Source of the DNA: Rhizophagus clarus
Lineage: Eukaryota; Glomeromycota; Glomeromycetes; Glomerales; Glomeraceae
Length of the DNA stretch: 64,000 nucleotides
Direction of reading: 5' to 3'
Assembly: GCA_015698045.1 (NCBI GenBank)
Contig: BLAL01000019.1
Location: 560,501-624,500 of the forward strand
Shown here: in pieces, positions 38,051 through 49,670 of the stretch
How the letters are laid out: each line of letters opens with the position of its first letter
How positions within the stretch are numbered: position 1 is the stretch's first letter
The notes under the pieces: model-generated
Database searches by the model: none
What the model saw: only the letters and a program-made list of their open reading frames with translations
Told to the model about the DNA's origin: nothing
Made by a program: the position numbers and the translations under genes

Positions 38051-38388
38051 CCTTGTTCCTCTTGATCCTAACGTGATCACGATTAAGAAAAGTTTGAGCA
38101 AACTTTTCTTAAAATTGTATTATAAATGACTGTAACTTTTTTATTAATTTATTGTAATAAAATACGTAATATAATAAAAATATTAACAATAATAATTATA
38201 CTTTTAAACACTTTACAAAAAATTTATAAACTTGATAATGCATTCAATAAATAAGACAATAAAAATTTTTTAACTACATTAAACGAATTAAAAATTTCTA
38301 AAAAGAAAAATCTATAAAGAAAGTAAACTCTAAAAAATTTCTTAATACGTTATATAATATGAAATCTAACGTATTAAAATTTGTATCA

Positions 38389-38600
38389 CATATCGGGTAC
38401 CCGATATGTGTAAGATAGAACTGTGCCCGATATATATTAAATAACATATCGGTGACCAATAGTTTAGATATCGGGGTCTTGGTAATTAGGCATATTTTGA
38501 AGTGTAATAAATCGGGTACCCGATATGTAAAAATACCCGATATTTATCCGATTAGCCGCCGATATATAAGTCTGCAATATGTACCCGATAGAATTGATTT
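38389..38600. repeat. right subterminal ATCGGGTACCCGATAT repeats
   Basis: The counterpart of the left zone, with about eight copies, two of them the full palindrome ATCGGGTACCCGATATGT. Ends in the right CACTG terminus. Confidence 0.8.
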
Positions 38601-38609
38601 TGACCAGTG

Positions 38610-39367
38610 TTATTTCTTTTTCTCTTAAATAAAAAAGAAAGAAACGGTTTTATAAACCGCCTTATACATTATTTTTTTCATTATTCTTTTCAGGTTAACA
38701 AGCCACCCGATCCAGATCATGATTTTGATGACCTGACCCGAATGGATCCTTACTCTAATCGTTTCAATTAAAAACTGAAAGAAAAAATGATTTTTTTTTC
38801 TAAATCGTTTAATAAAAAAATGTTTTTATCCGTTTTTTCCTAAATCTTTAAAAATTTCTTCATATTTATCATCAAAATTTATTGTATTTTTTTTTTTTTT
38901 TTTTTCTTTTGCAATAAAATTAAAAAAAAAAAATTAAATTTTTAAAGATACTAATTTTTAATGATTTATAACAATTTATTATTGATCGGCAAAAAAGTTA
39001 AAAAATGCAAATAATTTATGATTATAAAGCTAACAGCTATTTTCGCTGGCACAGGAAGAGGTTTTGCAAAAAGTTAGTTTAAAGATGTGTTCAAGCTTAA
39101 GCTTAAACTTAGGCATAAGCAAAGCAAAGTTTAAGCTAAGCTTAAGCTTAAGACTATGTATATATAAAACTAACTGAAGCTTTTTTTACGAAAAAGGCAA
39201 TTTTTTTTGTATCTATGGCAACTGTGCATGTGGGTCATCATCGAAAGTGGAATAGAAAATTTTAGTGAAAATCTGGCCAAAATAAAAATGATTGACCAAC
39301 ATTTTTTCCTATTATAGAGGAAAATCGCACTAAAAGCTTATCTGGTTGTTAAAATTGATGTTAAGAC
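38610..39367. other. repeat-derived flank between the CACTA-type element and the LINE
   Basis: Near 38690-38770 is a GACCTGACCCGAATGGATCC stretch typical of the hAT-like element ends here. About 39090-39155 is rich in AAGCTTAAG palindromes. The left target duplication of the LINE is 39351-39367. No gene called. Confidence 0.45.
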
Positions 39368-39471
39368 AAAAAAAGGCTGGAAACTCTCTCCTGTTACCGT
39401 CAAAAATTGTTGAAAATCCGCAGTAATTCTCGAGAGACCTAACTTTTTTACGTGTTTAGTTTAAGTTTAAG

Positions 39472-41557
39472 ATGTCTAACAACAACAGAAACAATAACAC
39501 CAGTGCTCGTACCTTGCGAAGCAGCTCAAAAGGTGCGCAACCTGCTGCCACCTTTAATTTTACTTTCATCTCTAACGCTGCTGACCCTCCACCGTGGTCT
39601 AAAGATACAGCTACTAATAACGCTTTACAGGCTGACCTTGCAGCTGATAAAGAGCGTATTAAGCAGAGCAACTTGCAATCTGAAAGGGACATTGCCAATG
39701 ACCTTTTTGCAGACACTTCCAACCACCCGCCTAAGACCTATTCTTCTAAGGGGAAAACTAAGTCCAAGAATTCTCGCTCGCACTTATCACGTGCTCAAGC
39801 GCCTCCCCAACAAAATATAGTAAACAACCTAGATAGAACTAATCATATTCCTGCTCCTGCAGCTCCTGCAGTTACTCCTGAAATCACTGATCAAAATGAT
39901 CAACAACAGAATAACTAAACACCAGATAAGGAAATTGTCAATTCCGCCATGGATGTTGATCCGCCTTCTGACAACAATGAAAATTCTGATCAACAGTCGA
40001 TCACTATTGAAAAACCGTTAGATTATGTTGCCCTCGTGGCACTTGATAATATTACTGGTTCTAAACCCTCAAAACTCAACACCATTAAGGAGGCTCTTAC
40101 TAAATATAATGTCAAGTACAATATCAACTTGAGTATTACGCGTCTCCAAAAACAGGCAAAAGTCACTTTCAATGACAAGGATTCTTACGACAAATTTCTT
40201 AAAATGGAAATTATCCTGCAACTTAAAGAAGAAAACTCGGATGATATTAAAAATGTCACAATTAAAATTTCTCCCTTAAACCAGAAAAGCAAGTCACGAC
40301 TCCTGATCAACAAAAAGAGAATACTAACCATCGTACAATTCAGGTGATTGATATCCCTGCATACTGAAAAGCTGCTGAAATTAGAGCAAGCTTCGAAATC
40401 TTAGGTGAAATTGAGAGAATCTATACTAAAGGTGCTGGTTTTTATCAAATCACCTATATTACTTACAAATCTCATGAGGCCCTTACCTACTTTGCGACTA
40501 ACTGGGGATATCATGTGGGAAAAGACACTGTTAGAGTTCTTCCTCTGTCTCTCAACCAAGATGATCGTGCTTTACATAAACAATTTCCTCTCAAACTATC
40601 TGGATTAGCCTACAACACTAGTGGCTATGATCTTGAACCTGTCCTACTCAAATGTAAAGCTAAATCCTGCTTTATCCCTGCTGCTATGATCAGAGGGAGA
40701 TATTCTAAATATCACTACGCATATATTCACTTCTCTTGTGATGAAGATCGACAGGCTGCGCTACAACTTTCGACCAATTTCAAAAAGGGCAATATGGATT
40801 CACGTCAATTATATTGGAGCCAAGAATCAGATCGCATATGTAACATCTGTGGTAATCCTTCCCACATGGCTGCTACTTGTAATAATAAGAATATTAATAA
40901 ACCCCCTGGCAAAAAGTTTGTTAGTGGCGCTGATAATTGGAAGAATTTAAAGAAATCGTACGCTGATGCTGCTAAATCTAAAGGTGCTAATAAATCTGCA
41001 AAACCTTCTCATCCCACTCAGTAGAAGAGACTTGATCGTGATACTCAGCACAGTGAGGAAATGGATGAGGATGAACCTTGTTTTGACCAAGACCCCGCCA
41101 TTCTCTGATTCAAAGAAACAATTCTTAATAGTTTACATCAGCTAGAGACAAAGATCATGAATATCAGTTCAACTCTTGAAAGTACTGATAAACAAATCGC
41201 CGCAATCGTTACTGCCCAGAAAGCTTTACACATTGAAAAAGATTCTAAACTGGAGGGTACCATAAAGAAAAAATCCCTCACACAGTCCTCTTCAGCTTCC
41301 TCACCTAACCAAGCCAAGAAACGCGTTAAGAGCGCTGATAACTCTGATTAAGAAGCTGAACTCATCCAAGATAATCAAGATCTTCACCAATCCGATGCTC
41401 AAATTCAAACCCTTCTGACTCAACAAATGAAATGAAATCGTCCTTTCAATCTATCTCTTTGACCATGACCAAAATGTTCGAAATGCTTACTGGTACCTCT
41501 GCTTCATCTTCTTTGGAGGAAGACGATGAAGTTGCTGATGTTTTTGACCTTGCATAA
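39472..41557 (+). pseudogene. LINE ORF1 (nucleic-acid-binding protein), decayed
   Basis: Starts MSNNNRNNNTSARTLRSSSK with an Asn/Gln/Pro-rich region. An RRM-like part follows (TIQVIDIPAY at ~40335 and GFYQITYITYKSHEAL at ~40440), then the zinc knuckle ICNICGNPSHMAATC at about 40840-40885, a Ser/Lys-rich part and an acidic tail ending FDLA at 41557. In-frame stops: 39916, 40365, 41022, about 41106 and 41349. There is one frame change between about 40260 and 40330, and a 5-nt TGAAA duplication near 41425. Nearly all stops could come from CAA, CAG or CGA by one C-to-T change. The protein family coats LINE RNA. Confidence 0.8.
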
Positions 41558-41566
41558 TCATTTTTA

Positions 41567-44500
41567 ATGATGGACAACAATATTCTCTCTGGTTCTTTTT
41601 TATTCTCTCAATTAAAAAAAAACAATTCCCCCAAACTTGACTCACCATCAATTTTTCATTCAAAAAAGGATCTTTTAGATTCTACTATAATGAAATTCAC
41701 ATCTACAAATATTCGTACTTTAAATAAAAATAAATTTATCGGTTTAATCGACGCTATGAAAGATTATAATATCAACATTTATGGCCTCTCAGAGACTAAT
41801 TGTTCTGAACGACAAGCAAAAATATGGCAGCATCAATTAGATGTTCACAGTTACTTTGATTATTCACAATTAGAGGGCAAAGGCCAAGGCGTAGGTATTA
41901 TCATTGACGCCAAATATGACATATTCGTTCACAAAGCTGTTGGACATAAAGGTAGAATCATTTATTTGGACTTGTACTTCAGCGATAAGCGTAAGCTTCG
42001 TTTAATTCAGGTTTACCTTAACGCTAATCAAAAAGAAAGACCACAAATTGAAGCTTTATACAAATACATTGATGATACTATTAGCGATGCCCAATCACGT
42101 GACATGGAAGTCATCATCATGGGAGATTTCAATATTAATTATAGAAAATATTTAATGGCTTTTGTCAATAATAAATGGCAATTTTCTTTGTTTCACACTC
42201 TGGAAAGTCAAAGATTGTTAGATACCATTCCAATTTTCAATGACAATGATGAAGAAATGTATACTTATACACCAGCTGATTCTAATAGACAGGAGTCAAG
42301 ATTAGATTATATTTGGGCGTCTTTATCTATGTTAGAGAAAAGCGTTAATAGCACAGTGATAGAGAATGATCATTTTGATACTGACCATAAAACTATAACG
42401 TTGTCATTGGACACAGTACAGATGACAGGTGTTTCCTTGAACACATCCAATCAAAAGAAGAAACATATCAAAAGGACCGTATTTCAATATGATGAAATGG
42501 ACAAGGATGATGAATATACTTGGAAGAATTTCAGCACTCAATTGGACCTAGAAATTGAGAATACATTAATGAAAGATTTTTCCATTGTTAAACCTCGCCA
42601 TATCAATACCCTCCGGGACATGTTTAGACAAACCCTCATGAGAGTAGCTAAATCTCGTATAGTCAACAAGCAAGTCACTAGAAATAAAGTTAAAACTACA
42701 CCAGAAAAGAAGCTTTCAATTTACTTCGATCTAAGATATATCATTAATCGTATACTGGAAACACGTTCAATACTGAATGCTTCCGCTTCTATTACTTATA
42801 GTGTCTCTGCTAAATGGTCCAAGTTCCAACGTCTCATTAACACGACATTGGACAAATATGAATGCTCAGACCTTTCATCATCCTTTACCTTTCTCATACT
42901 CGACGACTTCAAACTATTTTTGAAGAATTTGTGTAAAATTAAAAAACACTTACGACTTCTTTTCAAATTGGAACTTGATATTATGGTTCAGGAACAAATA
43001 GTTTCTAATATCAAGAAACGCTGTACTAATTTTAAGGACAACCAAGCCTTGATGATTCGCTCGATTACAGAAGAAGAGATGGTTCATATCTCGATTGAAA
43101 AAATATATAAGAAAGACGCCCGAGGCAATGAATCACTGATCACAGGTGAATCAGCTGTTCTCAAAGAAACCAATCACCATTTCCAAATGATTGCAGGTTC
43201 GATTAATAGAAAAAAGCCACTCCAAGGGCGTTGGAAAGATCAATATCAACCCTTACGCCATATTAATGAGAATATTTACTCAAAACTCATGGACCTTCCA
43301 TTACGTGATGAATGGTTGGATATTATTAGAAACCTTCCTAAAGGCAAAGCTACAGGCCCCTCAGGAATATCTAATGAAATGTTACAACACCTTAGTCCTA
43401 CGGCTCATGATATTTTATATTATTTGATATGTAAGATTATACAACTTGGATATTTACCAAAACAATGGAAAGAAGTGACCATTTTTCCTATTGCCAAGCC
43501 TAAATCCTTTAATTGTGAATTATCAAACTCTTGACCGATCACACTACTTGAGACTGCTCGTAAAGCATTTATTACGTTACTCAATCGTCGCCTAACTTCA
43601 ACGTTGAAATAACATAATATTTTACAGACAAACCAATTCGCTGGTTTGCCTAAACAATCTACCTTCGAACCTATAAGGATCGTTAATGAAATCACTCAGA
43701 ATGCTATTAATAATAATAATGAACTTTGGATTTTATCACAGGATATGGGTAAGGCCTATGATCGTGTCAATACCTTCCAACTAAAGAAAGCAATGGACAG
43801 AATTAAACTACCTCAGCAATTTACTCATTTAATTTTAGATTTGTTTAAAGATAGAACAAACCAAGTTATAACAGCCTATGGCAAGACGACTGCTTATAAT
43901 GTTCTTACAGGCATAGACCAAGGAGAAGTTATTTCACCTGTTTTATGGTGTATTTATTACAATCCTTTACTTGCTGAAATTAACCAACAAAAATTGGGAT
44001 ACACTGTATCATGTAATAACATATAGCAAATACCACAGTTGAATTCAGCTGTGATAGAACAACATGTCCCAGCCTTGGCATTTATGGATGACACGCAGTG
44101 GATTACTGATAAGAAAGATAAGCTAAAATCTATGCTCTCCATCGCTGACTCCTTTTATAGACTAAATGATATCCAGATAAATAAAGAGAAATACGAACTT
44201 ATGATGAGAACCAAAATGTATAAGTGTCATTATTCTCACACTTATAACAACAAGATCAATATTCAATTTGGAAGGGAATCTATTAGTATCAAAGCCAAAT
44301 ACCCTCATGAACCCACTCGTATCCTGGGAGTTTATTTTAATATTGAAAATGATGAACAATTTCTAATCTCTAAAGTTAAAGCGGAAATTGACCACCTAAC
44401 GAACCTTATGTGGAAAAAGAAAATTATTGATAAACATATCCTATATATTTTTAATAGGATTATTATACCTCGTGTTGAATACTGGTCACAGGATTTCATC

Positions 44501-46879
44501 CTATTACCAGATTTAATTCATCGTTTATTTGTTCCTTTTCGTCGAATATTTAAAAACAAGCTCAAATTTGCTCGTACTACCCCTAATGCGATACTGGATA
44601 ATTCTTATATATATGGTTATCGTAATCCTTACGAGAATCAACTTCAAGCAAAAATTACTAATTTTTGCATTCAATTAAATGACACTGGAATCTTAGGAAG
44701 AATCACTGAAATTCGCTTGAAACTGCTACAACAACTACTCTGGTGTTCCCGACCGCTGATAGAGGGTATTCCTTTTGATAAAATCTCTAGACATATGAAG
44801 AATAATTATTTACTTAATATGATCAACTTAATGAGACAGAATGATTTTACACTTCTTGTCATAGACAAAGGCAGATTTCCTACCATAGCAGGAGGAAAAA
44901 ATGATTTTGCATCTGTAGCTACTTTTGACTTTTTGTCCAAATATAGCACAATTTTACGCTCATGCCAAATTATGTTTGTAGAACAAATTATTTCAGGAGA
45001 CAAGCGTCGCTTACTCAATTGGACTGATATATGTAATAAACATTACTTTCAATCCATTCCTGGTCGTGGTAACAAAGAAGAAAAATGGTATATGGATATC
45101 CAAAAACTCATTACAGTGGATGGGCTTAACATTAAATCACAGATTTACAACAAATTTACTACATTCTTTGATAATATTGAAAATACTAAATCTTATAATA
45201 TAGAAAAACAAGATAAATCATTATCTGTTGTATATAGCCCTCAACATGATTCGATTTTATTTGGAAAAGTACAACGCTTTATTGATGAGAACAACATTCT
45301 TCTTCGACATTACCATGCAGATATGTCTCAATCAACATCAACATCTACTCACGTTACCATTAATACTGTAAATTGTTCAAGTATGGGTGTTTGTGCTTTT
45401 ACTGCTAATCCAAAGCATATAGTACTGCTTCTACCGGCTGCTAAATTTACCAAAGAAGATGTTAAACGTAGAAAAATGATTAATTTTAATATTTTTAATC
45501 TTTTTGATCAGGCTAAGAAAAAATATGCTCTTTCTCAAAGTACATTAACGAGAAATCACGTGATCAGACAAAACAATATTATTTTAGAATTGTTAGAACC
45601 AGGACTTTCTAGGAATGAATTACTTATAATTCAACAAAAACTTGCTATATTTGATAATCCAAATTGCTGTATTTTTGAATTTTTCACTGATGGATCTCTT
45701 ATTAAATTAGGCACTGAACAATGTAACATTAGCTGCGCGTTTGCTCACCTTGATAGATCCTTTAGTATTTCTCAAGTAGAATTTTATACTACGATTGATA
45801 AATGGCCTTCAGCATATCGAGGCGAACTCTTAGCAGTAATTTTAACTCTTATGGTAGTCCCTTATAGAAGTAAAGTGAGAATCAGCATTAACTCCTTAAA
45901 TGTGATTACTATGTTTGAGGGATTTAAATGTAATAATTTCTCCCTTACCTCGCGAGATTATTTCAAACTTAACAATAGCTATCTATGGTCAATTTTGATT
46001 AGAATTATTCGTCAACAGAACTTACATGTAGAAATGTTTAAAGTAGCTGCACACACTGATTGCGATGGCAATAATCACGTGGATAGATTAGCAAAATCTG
46101 CTCATATTGACCAAGATAGATTTATTAACTTTATAGATACTGCTCCTGACATTAAAGTACTTCCGTTATGGAATAATATCATCATTGAAACTCATTTACG
46201 AAAATTCATCAAGATGGTTAGTCATATTAAAGGACTGGAAAAATTTATCAACCTACATAGGAATACTAAATATCGAAAATTAGAAGTTGATTGGACTTCT
46301 ACCTTTGAATGCCTCAATTGCGATATTGCTAATAATGAAACTTCAATGTCTTCTTCTAAAGTTAAAGCTCATAAAGTTCATCTCCTTATAGAAGAGATTC
46401 CTACAATTGAACAAATGAAGAAATCATTCCTAGAATTATACGATGGATGGAAATGTCCTAGTTGTGGATTGGAAGATGAAACGTTTGATCACGTGTGGAC
46501 ATGTGATGAACATCGATCTTTTCTTTTAAAGATTAAAAATAATACAATTGATCTTTTATTATCATTGTTATTTGAATATAATCCAGACATTACAGATTAT
46601 TCTGCCTTATTGACGCTTAATATATGGACAATTAGTACAGATCCTGACAATTTTACTTTTGTGGATCTCATCAAAGGCTTTATACCATTGGAGTTGACTC
46701 AAATTCTCAACTTGTGGATTCCTCATAAACAATTACTGTTAGTCATTATTGAGATCAGGCAGTACATTTATGAACAAACATTTAAAGAAATTTGGATACG
46801 TCATTGTTCTTTTATAAAAGAATTTGAACGTTCGTTAGGTATTACAAAAAAGAAAAAATTAACTTTAAAAAATTTTTGA
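41567..46879 (+). pseudogene. LINE ORF2: endonuclease, reverse transcriptase, RNase H
   Basis: A single frame of 1771 codons with three internal stops (43532 TGA, 43610 TAA, 44024 TAG). Endonuclease: NIRTLNKNKFIGL, YGLSETN, MGDFNINY, SRLDYIWAS and DTDHKTI. RT: LPKGKATGPSGISNEML, then PITLLE and NILQTNQFAGLP, QDMGKAYDRVN, GIDQGEVISPVLW and catalytic AFMDDTQW (an FMDD variant of YADD). RNase H: FFTDGSLI, YRGELLAVILTL and VAAHTDCDGNNHVDRLAKSAH. The usual middle TDS reads INS (SINSLNVI), a possible loss of a catalytic Asp. The C-terminal finger is CPSCGLEDETFDHVWTCDEH. Start taken at the ATG 10 nt after ORF1 ends. Nick-and-copy retrotransposition enzyme, now inactive as read. Confidence 0.93.
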
Positions 46880-47330
46880 CCGTTTAATAATATTTTGAAT
46901 AGTAATAGAGAATTAGAATATAAATTTGATGCTCTAGATAGTATTTGTAATAATATATATTTTGGTAAAAATATTATTGAATTTTACAGTAATCTTACTT
47001 TGTAGCGCTAGTAGTTAGTTAGTATACTTTATATAGAATTTTATATATGGTTTTTATTACTTTCTTTTCTGCAGAGCGGGCTTCGGTTTACCTGGTTTTT
47101 AACTGGCTGTAAAAGAGGTAGCGGGTTAATTATTGAATGTTTCTAGAAGTAGTTGGTTATTTTTAGATAGTTCGTTATATAATTACTCCACCGTCGAAGT
47201 AGATTTAGTTTGCTTCTATTAGTTTGTTTCATTTTTTATTTTCATGTATCAATTTTGATGTGTTTATAATTTATGTGTTCGCTTCTAATATCTGTTTAAT
47301 AAAAATAAAAATAAAAATTGATGTTAAGAC

Positions 47331-47544
47331 TATATTGATGATGATTCTGTATTGTTTGCATTATTGTATTTGAATCATAAATTTATTCGTAATATTGAAG
47401 AAAATTTTTTTGAAACATTCTTAGATAATCAAAAGAACATTTGGCTCAAACCTTATTCAAATGGTATTTCATCCTCAGTACAAACTAAAAATCCTTATCT
47501 GTCAAGCTAAATTTGATTTTTGCAATCGCAGAAATATAGTCAAA
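47331..47544 (+). other. short open stretch between LINE and Crinkler-type fossil
   Basis: Directly after the LINE duplication, one frame reads YIDDDSVLFALLYLNHKFI and stays open to ~47500. It looks coding but matches nothing I recognise. It may be the tail of a gene the LINE landed in. Confidence 0.3.
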
Positions 47545-49065
47545 ATGTTATTAAGTTGTTTTGTCCTAGGTACTGGAACTATTTTCTCGATCCCTCTTAG
47601 CGAAAAAGTTACTATTAAAAAAGATGAGTTCTCCATAAAATCTTTAACTATCGATATCCTCAAGAAGTATATCTGGGAACGGGAAAATGATATTCTTAAA
47701 AACCTTACTAACGACGCTTCCAAACTAAATCTTTGGCATGTTAATGTCGAAGAAGTTGTTGACATTTCTAACAAAGACATGAAGACGATATACAAAAGCT
47801 TGGAGGAAATAAAATGAAACCTAATTTTCTGTTTAGCAAATATTTTATTGAGGAACCTCCAGCAGGAAAAATTCATATAATCGTACAACCGCCTGCTACC
47901 ACTGGTAAATGTCTCCCAATTTTCTACCTCTCAAACAAAAGATAATTTCACTATTCTATTTTCTATATAATGTATTAATTACCTTTATCTCTGCTTACGC
48001 TTTGTATAGGTCAAGGGCACGCTGATGTATCTCGTAACATTGCAAACTTTGGCTATCTGCCTCGGCAAGGTACATATAAGTTAGTATTCATTAATAGCAA
48101 AGTTCTATTTCTAATTATCAGTCTTTTTCAAGTGGCCTTGGTGGTACGTCGCTACCTTATGTTCTGAGGGAGATAACTTCCAATGAAGGTGTTGCTATTA
48201 AAGATCCTAGTATCAGTCTAAGATTTGATATCATGAGTCCTTTAATCCGTGATCTTAAAGAAAGACATGTCATCCTTGTTCGGGGGCCTTCTTTCTCTGG
48301 AAAAACTTCAACAGTTCAAATTTTGAAGTACGTTTTGGTTTCTGCACCAGAATTTTCAGAATATAGAGTAATATGAATTTTGTTGATTTGGAGTGTAAAA
48401 AACTGCTTTGAATCATTTGGAAAATTATGGAAACGAATTGTGGGTCTTGATTGGCTTGAATGATTAATACAATGCAATAAAGTTAGAACTATTTTAATAA
48501 TAGATGGATCTCTTATGATTTATGAGAAGGAGAAAAAAGTTAATAACAATAATAAAAAATCTGCAGATCAATTTTGGTTGGTTGTTAAAAATCTCCTTCA
48601 GGGAGGAACAAATTTAAATATTATAATGTTTGCGACCTATGGATATAACTATACAAGACTTACGACTCCTATTGCATTACCAGAATCAAATTGCAAAAGT
48701 TTTAAAGACATTTGTTTTTTCTGAACGAGTTAAAGAGATATGTTGAGAAGTTCTGTAGCAATTACTCCAGAAGTATAGATGAACAAACCATCTCAAAATT
48801 TTATAAATATATCAAAAATGTAACAGAAGGACACGCGAGTTTTATTAGATTTATCTTGTGTTCTACAGAAGCAGCAATGAAGAAGCAATTCAATATTAGT
48901 TGCCTAACTTGGAAACATATATTTAAGTACTTGAATTCATATAATTTCAATTCATCTATTTATGCTAACTGCCATGGTGTACTAAAAGTTTTCAATCTTT
49001 CTGCTTCAAAAAGAAAAATATGTGAAGATATTTACTTAAATGGAGAAGCTCATTACACAGACTCT
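47545..49065 (+). pseudogene. Crinkler-type (CRN) protein fossil, N-terminal and NTPase part
   Basis: It begins MLLSCFVLGTGTIFSIPLSE with LSCFVLG.. and KLNLWHVNV landmarks of the Crinkler N-terminal header. Later parts read EEPPAGKIHIIVQPP and, near 48275-48310, a Walker A-like GPSFSGKTS of the CRN central NTPase module. The C-terminal part of the same family lies across the 14-kb element at 63129-63761. It is treated as a fossil: broken in several places in addition to the large insertion. In AM fungi CRNs are lineage-expanded; in oomycetes they act as host-directed effectors. Confidence 0.75.
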
Positions 49066-49600
49066 ATGGCGTACCGTAGAAGTCAAAAGGTTGTTGTAAA
49101 AACAACAAGTTAGTTGTTGTAAATTAACAAGTAAGTTGTTATAAATTAATAAGTTACTTGTTGATTTACAATAACTAACTTGTTGTATTGATCGACATAG
49201 CAAGGTAACAAGTAACTTGTTGCTTTTTATGTCGATCACATTTTGATTTCCGTTTATGGAAAATGATCCATATATATAACAGATTACCGATTAACTGAGT
49301 TATTCAATTATATCACTTCATTCCCGTCAAAAGATAAAATAAAATATAATAGAGTAGAATAAAGCAAAATGAAACTAAAAAGAAAAATTTTAACTTCTTA
49401 TTATAATTACAATATTTAGCATTATAATGAGATAAAAAAAAATTTCCTTTTGCAATTTCATTAATTTTATTTTATTTTTTCATTTTTTATTAATATCAAC
49501 GTGAAAATTGGATAGTTGTGGCAATATAAAAAAAAATTATTTTATTATATCATCATTATATGACTTTTAAGGAGATAATAACTAGAAATATGCGCTTATT

Positions 49601-49619
49601 TAGGGGATTTCATCCCCTA
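49601..49619. repeat. perfect short hairpin TAGGGGAT-TTC-ATCCCCTA
   Basis: An 8-bp perfect stem with a 3-nt loop, at the inner border of the left arm just before the satellite, followed by GGTATATAAG. Role unknown. Confidence 0.6.
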
Positions 49620-49670
49620 TGGTATATAAGTATACATGCTGTACCTGGTACTCATTTATCAAATGCAGTT

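Larger units (their letters stand above)
33869..38609. mobile_element. CACTA-type TIR element, 4.7 kb, non-autonomous
   Basis: The left end reads CACTGATCAAAATCGATGC. The right end, on the complement, reads CACTGGTCAAAATCAATTC. Both lead into ATCGGGTACATAT. The flanks are TTA at 33866-33868 and 38610-38612, a 3-bp duplication as expected for the CACTA (EnSpm) superfamily with CACTG ends. Both subterminal zones are packed with palindromic ATCGGGTACCCGATAT words, another CACTA hallmark. The interior has tandem duplications (34500-35373) and a spliced Myb/SANT-like gene (36193-37966). No transposase was seen, so mobilisation would need one in trans. Confidence 0.85.
39368..47313 (+). mobile_element. 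near full-length LINE (APE-type, with RNase H)
   Basis: Flanked by an exact 17-bp target duplication AAAATTGATGTTAAGAC (39351-39367 and 47314-47330). The 3' end is an (AAAAT)n tail at about 47298-47313. It carries ORF1 (39472-41557, RRM-like and CCHC) and ORF2 (41567-46879, endonuclease, RT, RNase H and C-terminal finger). The 5' leader is short (39368-39471) and the 3' UTR ~430 bp. The presence of RNase H and ORF1 with a zinc knuckle places it in the I/Tad1-like group. ORF2 has one unbroken frame except for three stops, and the TSD is perfect, so the insertion is fairly young. Confidence 0.93.

Noticed and set aside
39456-39722. Minus-strand open frame over LINE ORF1
   Set aside because: Shadow of the low-complexity Asn/Ala/Pro-rich start of ORF1.
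41022-44026. In-frame TGA read as tryptophan (recoding)
   Set aside because: TAA and TAG stops occur in the same frames, so a changed code would not rescue them. C-to-T decay explains all three.
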